Assembly: GCA_948543815.1 (NCBI GenBank)
Contig: CAOVHW010000012.1
Coordinates: 1-13,177 of the forward strand
Source: an uncultured Eubacteriales bacterium
GTDB taxonomy: Bacteria > Bacillota > Clostridia > Lachnospirales > CAMVHY01
DNA length: 13,177 nucleotides
Direction of reading: 5' to 3'
Position numbers and translations under genes: made by a program. Positions 6,128-12,257 of the stretch are shown here, one piece after another (positions within the stretch are counted from its first letter, which is position 1; each line of letters starts with the position of its first letter). A model generated the notes under the pieces. The model saw nothing but the letters and a program-made list of their open reading frames with translations. It ran no database searches and was not told the origin of the DNA.

Positions 6128-8420
6128 TATGTTTAACACGATCCTTTTCTTCAGCTTTTTTCGCATCGTTAAAACGATCGAGTGTACCAACTAAATAGCC
6201 GGTTATTCGGCGGATACGTTCAAATCTTTCACCATCAGTTTCTTTTCGTCCGCAATTTGGACATTCATTTTCAATTATTCCGGTATAGCCACAAACAGGA
6301 TCTCTATCAACAGGATGATTAACAGAGCCATAACCAATACCGCTTTCTTTCATAGTACGAATAATTTTTTCAAACGCTTCCAAATTATCAGCAGTATTTC
6401 CGTCCAATTCAATGTAAGATATGTGTCCAGCATTTGTTAATGCGTGATACGGTGCTTCTAATTTTATTTTATCGAATGCCGGAAGTTTATAATATACCGG
6501 AACATGAAAACTGTTAGTGTAATAATTTTTATCGGTAACGCCCGGAATTATTCCAAATTTTTTCTTATCCAATGCAATAAATCTTCCCGATAATCCTTCG
6601 GCTGGCGTTGCCAAAAGTGTATAGTTCAAATTTCTTTCTTGACTTAATTTGTCAACATAACTGCGCATGAATCCTATTATCTCTAAGCCTAAATTTTGTG
6701 CTTGTGGACTTTCACCGTGATGCATTCCGATTAATGCTTTTAATGCTTCAGCTAAACCGATAAATCCTATTGAAAGTGTTCCATGCTTTAAAACTTCACC
6801 AATTTTATCATCAGGTGATAATTTATCAGAATCAATCCAAACATGTTGACCCATTAAGAATGGGAAATTTTTAACTTTCTTCTCACATTGAATATGAAAC
6901 CTATCGGTTAATTGTTTTGCAACAAGTTCCATTTTTCGTTCAAGTTCTTCGAAAAACCAATCAATATTTCCATTACTTTTTATTGCTATACGTGGGAGAT
7001 TAATTGAAGTAAAACTTAAATTACCGCGTCCGTAAACAATTTCAGGGCCGCAAACATTTCCGATTACACGTGTACGGCAACCCATATATGTAATTTCGGT
7101 TTCAGGTTTGCCCGGAACGTAATATTTTAAATTAAATGGTGCATCAATAAATGAGAAATTCGGGAATAATCGTTTGGCACTAACGCGGTAAGCTAATTTT
7201 AATAAATCATAATTTTTATCGGTTGGATTATAACTTATACCTTCTTTAATTTTAAAAATTTGAATTGGGAAGATAGCAGTTTCATTTTTACCAAGTCCGG
7301 CTTCAGTAGCTAACAAAATATTTTTTATAACCATACGACCTTCTGAACTCGTATCAGTTCCATAATTTATTGAAGAGAAAGGAGTTTGTGCGCCCGCACG
7401 TGAATGCATCGTATTTAAATTATGCAGTAATGCTTCCATTGCCTGATAAACTTCACGTTCTGTTTCAATAACTGAATTATCATATGCAAATTTTTGTATG
7501 CGTTTAATATTTTCATTATCAATACCAATTTCAGCAAAAATTTTTTGTTCTTCTTCAACATAATCTTTAGGCATATCAAGTTTTAATTCGTGAGAATTTT
7601 TTTCTATTAATCCTTTTATTTCTTTCATACTTAATTGAATTTGTGGGCAAATTAATGATAAAGCTTTAAAGAAATTTGATTTATATATTTGCTTGAAAGT
7701 TTTACGTACGCCATCTGCCATTGCATAATCAAAATTTGGGATACTTTGTCCACCATGTTGGTCATTTTGATTCGATTGAATCGCAATACATGCAAGTGCC
7801 GCATAACTTCTTATATTATTTGGCTCACGTAAAAATCCATGTCCAGTTGAAAATCCACCTTTAAATAATTTTATCAAATCAATTTGGCAACATGTTGTTG
7901 TAAGCGTATAGAAATCGAAGTCATGTATATGAATATCGCCTTCTTTATGTGCTTTACTTTGGTCGGGCGGCAATACACTATTTTCATAAAAATATTTTGA
8001 GCCGGCTGAACCAAATTGTAACATTGTTCCCATTGCTGTATTTCCATCAATGTTTGCATTATCACGCTTAGCGTCACTTAAAAGTGCATCTTTTGTTAAT
8101 TCGGTAAAGACTTTCATTAAATTTGAATTAGCTTCACGCATTTTAGTACGCTCGGCGCGGTAGAGTATATAATTTTTTGCAACGATAGTGTAATTATTTT
8201 CAATCAAAATGTTTTCAACCATATCTTGAATATCTTCAACGGATGGAGATTTATCTTGATATTTTTCTTCAAGTCGTTGTTCAACTATTTCGGCAAGTTT
8301 CTCACTTTCTGATTGATTTAAATAATTTGATGCGGCCATTGATTTTAAAATTGCTTGAGTAATTTTGTCACGATTATACTCAACGCGTCGGCCATCCCTT
8401 TTTATTATTTGCTTAAACAT
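6120..8420 (-). CDS. nrdD: Anaerobic (class III) ribonucleoside-triphosphate reductase
   Basis: Converts NTPs to dNTPs anaerobically using a glycyl radical. An ATP-cone regulatory domain occupies residues 1 to about 95 (KRDGRRVEYNRDKI and following). The catalytic barrel includes HIHDFDFY (164-171), QNDQHGGQSIPNFDY (218-232), MGCRTRV with Cys448 (446-452) and NLSFTSINLPRIA (467-479). The C-terminus carries a cysteine cluster: C710, C720 and C723 in PVCGYTG and CPNCG. Only three Cys are visible; the fourth zinc ligand is not obvious, with DRDP where some relatives have a Cys. The radical loop RITGYLVG places the radical at Gly741. Length 766 is typical with one ATP cone. ATG at 8420 follows GGAGG by 12 bases. 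First gene of nrdDG, divergent from the partner-switching operon. I found no convincing NrdR box upstream. Confidence 0.97.
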   Translation of the reverse strand: MFKQIIKRDGRRVEYNRDKITQAILKSMAASNYLNQSESEKLAEIVEQRLEEKYQDKSPSVEDIQDMVENILIENNYTIVAKNYILYRAERTKMREANSNLMKVFTELTKDALLSDAKRDNANIDGNTAMGTMLQFGSAGSKYFYENSVLPPDQSKAHKEGDIHIHDFDFYTLTTTCCQIDLIKLFKGGFSTGHGFLREPNNIRSYAALACIAIQSNQNDQHGGQSIPNFDYAMADGVRKTFKQIYKSNFFKALSLICPQIQLSMKEIKGLIEKNSHELKLDMPKDYVEEEQKIFAEIGIDNENIKRIQKFAYDNSVIETEREVYQAMEALLHNLNTMHSRAGAQTPFSSINYGTDTSSEGRMVIKNILLATEAGLGKNETAIFPIQIFKIKEGISYNPTDKNYDLLKLAYRVSAKRLFPNFSFIDAPFNLKYYVPGKPETEITYMGCRTRVIGNVCGPEIVYGRGNLSFTSINLPRIAIKSNGNIDWFFEELERKMELVAKQLTDRFHIQCEKKVKNFPFLMGQHVWIDSDKLSPDDKIGEVLKHGTLSIGFIGLAEALKALIGMHHGESPQAQNLGLEIIGFMRSYVDKLSQERNLNYTLLATPAEGLSGRFIALDKKKFGIIPGVTDKNYYTNSFHVPVYYKLPAFDKIKLEAPYHALTNAGHISYIELDGNTADNLEAFEKIIRTMKESGIGYGSVNHPVDRDPVCGYTGIIENECPNCGRKETDGERFERIRRITGYLVGTLDRFNDAKKAEEKDRVKHNV

Positions 8421-8466
8421 TTTTTATAAATACCTCCAATTTATTTTGCTTTTTAAAAGCTAAAAA

Positions 8467-8475
8467 ATTATAGCA
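8467..8475 (-). promoter_or_regulatory. Extended -10 promoter of nrdDG
   Basis: On the minus strand, TGCTATAAT combines the TGn extension with a perfect -10 (8467-8472). No good -35 is seen 17 bp upstream. The expected start falls in a 13-bp palindrome GCTTTTTAAAAGC (8448-8460), which could be an operator or a 5' UTR hairpin. Confidence 0.6.
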
Positions 8476-8507
8476 TAAAAAAAAATGATTTTCATCGAAA
8501 AAACCAT

Positions 8508-8536
8508 TTGACATTGTAACAATTATGAAATATAAT
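8508..8536 (+). promoter_or_regulatory. Perfect consensus promoter of the partner-switching operon
   Basis: TTGACA (8508-8513), exactly 17 bp, TATAAT (8531-8536). It lies about 40 bp before the TTG start at 8577. The housekeeping sigma factor should read it well, so the operon is probably on constitutively or held by a repressor. Confidence 0.88.
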
Positions 8537-8538
8537 TG
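8520..8538. promoter_or_regulatory. Inverted repeat over the -10 box, candidate operator
   Basis: CAATTAT (8520-8526) and ATAATTG (8532-8538) form perfect 7-bp arms around a 5-bp centre. The right arm covers the -10 box of the perfect promoter, so a bound repressor would block it. The AT-rich composition makes chance plausible. Confidence 0.35.
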
Positions 8539-8576
8539 AAAAATATATTGAATTTTTCTTTGAGGAGGTTTTTATT

Positions 8577-8903
8577 TTGGAACTTATTATTGATTCAAAT
8601 TTTGATTCAAAAAATAATAATTGGATTATTAAAATGATTGGTGAGGTGGACTTATTTAATTCTTCCGAGATGAAATCTAAATTACTTGAAATCTTTGACT
8701 CCAATCATGCTAGTATGATTATTTTCTGTGAGGAATTAGATTACCTCGACTCAACTGCTTTAGGCGCATTAGTTTCTGTTTTGAAACATACTAAACAATT
8801 TGATTGCACTATCTCTCTTAAAAATATTAAACCGAATATCGAAAAGCTATTTAAAATTACTAATCTCGACCAAGTCTTTAAAATAGAAGGTGATGATAAA
8901 TGA
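8577..8903 (+). CDS. STAS-domain anti-anti-sigma factor (SpoIIAA/RsbV-like)
   Basis: A single STAS domain of 108 residues. In partner-switching systems this protein, when unphosphorylated, binds the HATPase kinase and frees its target. The phosphorylatable Ser is Ser59 in LDYLDSTALGALVSVLK (54-70), matching the DSSGLG loop of SpoIIAA and RsbV. WIIKMIGEVDLFNSSEMK (16-33) matches the family's N-terminal strand and first helix. The start is TTG at 8577, eight bases after GAGGAGG (8562-8568). Its TGA overlaps the ATG of the next gene (ATGA at 8900), so translation is coupled. Thr codons here are all ACT, as in the next gene but unlike the phosphatase gene downstream. Confidence 0.88.
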   Translation: MELIIDSNFDSKNNNWIIKMIGEVDLFNSSEMKSKLLEIFDSNHASMIIFCEELDYLDSTALGALVSVLKHTKQFDCTISLKNIKPNIEKLFKITNLDQVFKIEGDDK

Positions 8904-9283
8904 GTACTGATAATATCGAATTGACTTTGCCCGTAAATGCTGCTTATATCTCTGCCGCAAGATTAACTGCTTCATCTGTTGCTAATCGTTTAGGTTTCGC
9001 TATCGAGGAAATTGAAGATATTAAAACTGCCGTATCGGAAGCTTGTACTTTTATTATCGCTAAAACTAATTCGAAAAATCCTTTTAAATTAATGTTTAAA
9101 CCACAAAAAAATTGTGTCTCTATCACTTTTAATGTAAAGGGAATTTTTAATCCAAATATTATGCAAAATGAAACGAGTATCTTAATGATTAAAGCTCTTA
9201 TGGATGATATAAAAGTTAATGAGGAAAATGATAACTTTATTATTACTCTTACTAAAAATCATAACGTAATTTCATTTGATTAG
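8900..9283 (+). CDS. Degenerate anti-sigma-type HATPase (RsbW-like, ATP site lost)
   Basis: The N-terminal half matches RsbW-type serine kinases: TLPVNAAYISAARLTASSVA (9-28), NRLGF, then EDIKTAVSEACT (39-50). The N-box continues FIIAKTN where active kinases have N-x-x-x-H. Glu47 is kept, but the metal-binding Asn is Phe51. The G1 box (D-x-G-x-G) and G2 box are absent: FNPNIMQNETSILMIKAL passes straight to the last helix. The protein has 127 residues, slightly short. It ends with IKVNEENDNFIITLTKN, the normal C-terminal strand. It probably cannot bind ATP, so it may be a binding-only partner, a scaffold or an inhibitor. It sits between the STAS gene (4-bp overlap) and an intact HATPase. A normal reading frame and normal-looking codons argue against a pseudogene. 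Confidence 0.8.
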   Translation: MSTDNIELTLPVNAAYISAARLTASSVANRLGFAIEEIEDIKTAVSEACTFIIAKTNSKNPFKLMFKPQKNCVSITFNVKGIFNPNIMQNETSILMIKALMDDIKVNEENDNFIITLTKNHNVISFD

Positions 9284-9303
9284 TTTCTAAGGAGGTGGCC
9301 ATT

Positions 9304-9726
9304 ATGAATTCTAAACCCAAAACTTTTCAGGTAGCTTTCCAAAGTGATCTATTTGAAATGAAAAATGTAATTGGTAAAACTATTAACTTCATTAATGAAA
9401 ATAAATCATTAAATAAAAATGATATCAGTGATTTAAAATTAGTCCTCCATGAATTATTAGCTAATGCAGTTATTCATGGTAATAAAAAAAATAAGAAAAA
9501 AAATGTCTATATGCAATTAAAACTAAAGGATAATTTTATAACGACAAAAATAATAGATGAGGGGAAAGGATTTGATTACGTAACACATATGGCCAAATAT
9601 AATGAATATCATTTAAAAGATTCAGGACGTGGTATAAAATTAGCATGTGCACTTACGGATTCAGTTGCATTTAATTCATTAGGTAATGAAATTAAATTTT
9701 TAAAAAAGGTGAAACCAAATGTCTGA
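9304..9726 (+). CDS. Anti-sigma factor-type serine kinase, HATPase (SpoIIAB/RsbW-like)
   Basis: A 140-residue GHKL ATPase with complete motifs. The N-box is E50-LLA-N54-AVIHGN, the G1 box is D85-EGKG89-F, and the G2 box is DSGRGIKLACAL (106-117). Such kinases phosphorylate the STAS partner on Ser and sequester a sigma factor or other target. ATG at 9304 follows AAGGAGG by eight bases. A GTG at 9295 in the same frame overlaps that ribosome binding site and is rejected. The gene overlaps the phosphatase gene by 8 bp. No sigma-factor gene lies nearby, so its target is not in the window. The first two Thr codons are ACT and the later four are ACA or ACG, a shift that continues in the next gene. 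Confidence 0.9.
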   Translation: MNSKPKTFQVAFQSDLFEMKNVIGKTINFINENKSLNKNDISDLKLVLHELLANAVIHGNKKNKKKNVYMQLKLKDNFITTKIIDEGKGFDYVTHMAKYNEYHLKDSGRGIKLACALTDSVAFNSLGNEIKFLKKVKPNV

Positions 9727-10867
9727 TATATCCGATAAAATTTTTATAGCGGTAAAAAATAGTGGTACGCTAAAAAAATTATTGGATAGTGAGTCATTTA
9801 TTATAAAAGTTGCTAAGGATATTTCTAATGTATTAGAGGAGATAGAAAAATTTTTACCTGATTTGATTATTATGCAAACAAATTTAAAAAATATGAGTGG
9901 CTATGATATTTGCTATCAGTTAAAGCAAAATGAAAAGACTCAACATATTATTATTTTATTACTGTCTGAAGAAAATAATGCACAAGAAAGAATTAAAGCA
10001 TCAATAGCGGGAGCAGATGATTTATTAGAAAAAGATTTTGATTCATTAGTTTTAATTTCAAAAATAAAATCATTAATGCGAATAAAATATTTGCGGATAC
10101 AATTGCAGGAAAAATATTTAGAACTTGAAGAACAAAATAAAATTATTGCAAAGCAATTAGAAATGGCGCAGAATTTACAGAAATTATTAATCCCGGAAAT
10201 CAATTTAGAAACAGAAAAAATTGTTATATATAGCAAATATTTACCGGCAATGTATATAGGCGGAGATTTTTACGACGTTATTAAATTAAAAGAAGATCGT
10301 TTTTGTATTATTATCGGCGATGTATCAGGCCATGGAATTTCAGCAGCACTTTTAACAGCAATGTTGACTAATATGATAAAAAATATCGTCAAGAGTTCAA
10401 GTAAACCAAATAAAATTTTAGATAAACTTAATAAAGAATTTATTTCGGCAGTAAATACAAATGAAATATATGCGTGCGTTTTCGTAGCAATAATTGATAC
10501 GACGGTAAAAAAAATATTTTATAGTAATGCGGGGCAGCCAATTCCAATTTTTATTTCAAATAATGAGACACATGAACTTTTTTCATCAGGAACGCCAGTT
10601 GGATTAATGAATGATTCAGTTTATGAAAGTAAATCAGTTAATTATGAAAGTGGCGATAAAATTTTTTTTCATACGGATGGTCTCGCAGATAATTTTTGTA
10701 GAAATGATTCTGAAAAATTTAGTAATGAGTTAAAAAAAATACTTGCAAAAAAATCTACAAATGTTATTCATATTGCACAAAATGTTTTAGAAAAATTTTA
10801 TTACAATATTGATGGAAATAAATATGAATTTGATGACGCAAGTTTAATAATTTGTAAACTTATTTAG
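9719..10867 (+). CDS. SpoIIE-family PP2C phosphatase with degenerate receiver domain
   Basis: A 382-residue two-domain protein. Residues 1 to about 122 have the receiver fold pattern (PDLIIMQTNLKNMSGYDIC, 47-65; AGADDLLEKDF, 97-107), but the phosphoacceptor Asp is Gln53 and the acidic pair near the N-terminus is missing (FIAVKN). The conserved Lys is kept as Lys105. A coiled coil (about 123-155) leads to the phosphatase domain: GGDFYD (181-186), GDVSGHG (200-206), NAGQP (270-274), HTDGLADN (318-325) and DDASLII (372-378). The metal aspartates 183, 201, 320 and 373 are present, so phosphatase activity is expected on the phospho-STAS partner. Input cannot be ordinary Asp phosphorylation; the pseudo-receiver may sense by binding. 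Last gene of the four. No terminator hairpin is visible after it. Confidence 0.92.
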   Translation: MSDISDKIFIAVKNSGTLKKLLDSESFIIKVAKDISNVLEEIEKFLPDLIIMQTNLKNMSGYDICYQLKQNEKTQHIIILLLSEENNAQERIKASIAGADDLLEKDFDSLVLISKIKSLMRIKYLRIQLQEKYLELEEQNKIIAKQLEMAQNLQKLLIPEINLETEKIVIYSKYLPAMYIGGDFYDVIKLKEDRFCIIIGDVSGHGISAALLTAMLTNMIKNIVKSSSKPNKILDKLNKEFISAVNTNEIYACVFVAIIDTTVKKIFYSNAGQPIPIFISNNETHELFSSGTPVGLMNDSVYESKSVNYESGDKIFFHTDGLADNFCRNDSEKFSNELKKILAKKSTNVIHIAQNVLEKFYYNIDGNKYEFDDASLIICKLI

Positions 10868-10879
10868 TTAAAAAAATAA

Positions 10880-10908
10880 TTGCAAAAAATGTTTTATTAT
10901 GTTATATT
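10880..10908 (+). promoter_or_regulatory. Promoter of the copper-amine-oxidase-N-like gene
   Basis: TTGCAA (10880-10885), 17 bp, TATATT (10903-10908), about 43 bp before the ATG at 10952. The -35 is the same TTGCAA as in the promoter at 1542-1570. Both serve genes for secreted proteins. Read-through from the upstream operon is also possible. Confidence 0.6.
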
Positions 10909-10951
10909 GTCTTGTGTAATAAATAAATAATATAAAAGGATGATGATTAAA

Positions 10952-11857
10952 ATGAATAAAAAATTTATGATTGCTTTGACTTTATGTACTACAATTTTGT
11001 GTACTGCAATTCCTTGTAAAACTTTTGCGGATAATGATACATTTATGAATGAAAAAATTGGCGAACCAAGAATTTCAGTTGACGGTCAAAAATTAGATCT
11101 CGAAAGCTTAGGAATTTCAAAATATGTTTTCAAAACAAATGATGAATTAATGGTTCCAATTCGACCTGTTGCTGAAGCTATGAATTATAATGTTGAATGG
11201 GATGGTGAAAATAGATCTGTTACTTTAAGTAATGATGAACGCCAAATGATTGTTTATATCGACAAAGATACTTATGCGACTACAAGCAAATTGGCAATAG
11301 GAATGACCGCACCAAAAAGTTATGGCGTAGTGCCTCAAATTTTTGAAGACAGAACTTTTGTTCCTGCAAAAATGTTTGAACTTATAGATTATAATTATGA
11401 AACATTTGGCGCATATATAAATTTCAAAAAAAATTCAGTTGAAGATTCAAATAATACGCAACTTTCAAATCCATTCAAAGAATACGAGTCACTTTCAGAA
11501 TTAAGTGAAGCTGTTGGATTCAATGTTTTAGAGATAAGAGCGATACCTTTTAATCTTAATGAAAAAATTTATTCTGGAACTGAAGATGGACTTGCGCAAA
11601 TTTCATATAATATTGGGGGCGATAAAAAACTATTATTCCGCCAATCAAAAGGTTCTGGAGATAATTCCGGTGATTACAATGAATATAAAAATTCTAAGGT
11701 CTTAAATAATCAAGATTTGGAAATTACTTTAAAAGGTAATGACAATGAAAAATATAATCTCGTTCTCTGGGAATCTGATGGTTATTCATTTTCTATACAC
11801 ACAGACGAAGCATTGGATGATTATTATTTGTTTAATATGATAGACAGTTTAAATTAA
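10952..11857 (+). CDS. Secreted copper amine oxidase N-terminal-domain-like protein
   Basis: A 301-residue exported protein. Signal peptide: MNKK, a hydrophobic core (about 5-21) and KTFA before DN, so cleavage is likely near residue 26. Residues about 36-160 match the copper amine oxidase N-terminal domain used as a wall or matrix module in Bacillota: LMVPIRPVAEAMNYNVEWDG (67-86) and RTFVPAKMFELIDYNYE (134-150). This domain does not itself imply oxidase activity. Residues about 173-301 resemble a DUF4367-type module: ELSEAVGFNVLEIRAIPF, a Tyr-rich middle and a last strand with SFSIHTDEALD. I chose ATG at 10952 because AAAAGGA (10934-10940) is about 11 bases away; ATGs at 10940 and 10943 sit in or beside that site. 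Its substrate is unknown. Confidence 0.85.
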   Translation: MNKKFMIALTLCTTILCTAIPCKTFADNDTFMNEKIGEPRISVDGQKLDLESLGISKYVFKTNDELMVPIRPVAEAMNYNVEWDGENRSVTLSNDERQMIVYIDKDTYATTSKLAIGMTAPKSYGVVPQIFEDRTFVPAKMFELIDYNYETFGAYINFKKNSVEDSNNTQLSNPFKEYESLSELSEAVGFNVLEIRAIPFNLNEKIYSGTEDGLAQISYNIGGDKKLLFRQSKGSGDNSGDYNEYKNSKVLNNQDLEITLKGNDNEKYNLVLWESDGYSFSIHTDEALDDYYLFNMIDSLN

Positions 11858-12020
11858 AAACCTTACTTTTCTTGAAAGAAAAGTAACAAAAGAACTTTAA
11901 CAAAAAAATCTTTGTGTGATTTCACACAAAGATTTTTTATAAAGTTTCTTTTCATAAAGCAGTTCCGCAGGAGCTGCTTATGTTTTACTTTTTCTTTTCA
12001 AAGAAAAAGTAAAGGTTTTA
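11858..12020. repeat. Dispersed intergenic repeat, long copy with inverted ends
   Basis: The 163-bp element contains four hairpins in series. Left: ACTTTTCTT against AAGAAAAGT (11865-11873/11876-11884). Centre: a 17-bp arm (11903-11919/11922-11938). Third: AAGCAG-T-TCC against GGA-G-CTGCTT (11957-11979). Right: a 14-bp arm (11984-11997/12000-12013). The two ends, AAAACCTTACTTTTC at the left and its near complement at the right, form imperfect terminal inverted repeats. No coding capacity and no transposase. It resembles a MITE or REP-type element. The left two thirds recur at 1637-1745. Confidence 0.75.
11903..11938. terminator. Bidirectional hairpin terminator (repeat-borne)
   Basis: A perfect 17-bp stem with centre GTGTGA-TT-TCACAC, an A-run before it and a T-run after it. 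It lies about 45 bp after the stop of the copper-amine-oxidase-N-like gene and is a good terminator for it. Compared with the copy at 1684-1719, one base pair has changed on both sides (A-T there, G-C here), so pairing is preserved. Confidence 0.75.
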
Positions 12021-12151
12021 TTTTGTAAAAGAACGATTTTAAAAATCATCGCCAAAAATTACATATCATAAAAGAATTGAAAAGAGAGAATATTAATGTG
12101 AATGGAAATAAAACTTTTGAAAAAAATTTTTCTGTCGAAAATAAAAAATAC
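12021..12151. other. Intergenic stretch with no gene
   Basis: Between the repeat and the next promoter I see only AT-rich DNA with a weak palindrome (GATTTTAAAAATC near 12034). A 20-codon frame from GTG at 12097 overlaps the promoter and has no good ribosome binding site, so it is not called. Confidence 0.5.
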
Positions 12152-12180
12152 TTGACATAAAAATTTTCTTGTGGTAACAT
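12152..12180 (+). promoter_or_regulatory. Promoter of the DUF6273-type secreted protein
   Basis: TTGACA (12152-12157), 17 bp, TAACAT (12175-12180), with TGG directly before the -10. It gives a leader of about 70 bases before the ATG at 12258. Confidence 0.65.
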
Positions 12181-12257
12181 TTTTGAAATGTTTCAATGTG
12201 TTTACAAAAACGCAACAATTTCTATTTATTTTTTATTCAATTTAAGGAGGGATTTTT

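Noticed and set aside
8421..8576. NrdR boxes or a cobalamin riboswitch upstream of nrdD
   Set aside because: I looked for the paired ACA...TGT-type NrdR boxes and for a long structured leader; neither is visible in 150 bases.
12097..12159. A 20-codon frame starting at GTG before the DUF6273-type gene
   Set aside because: Overlaps the -35 of the promoter, has only a weak GAGAG site, and the peptide has no recognisable feature.
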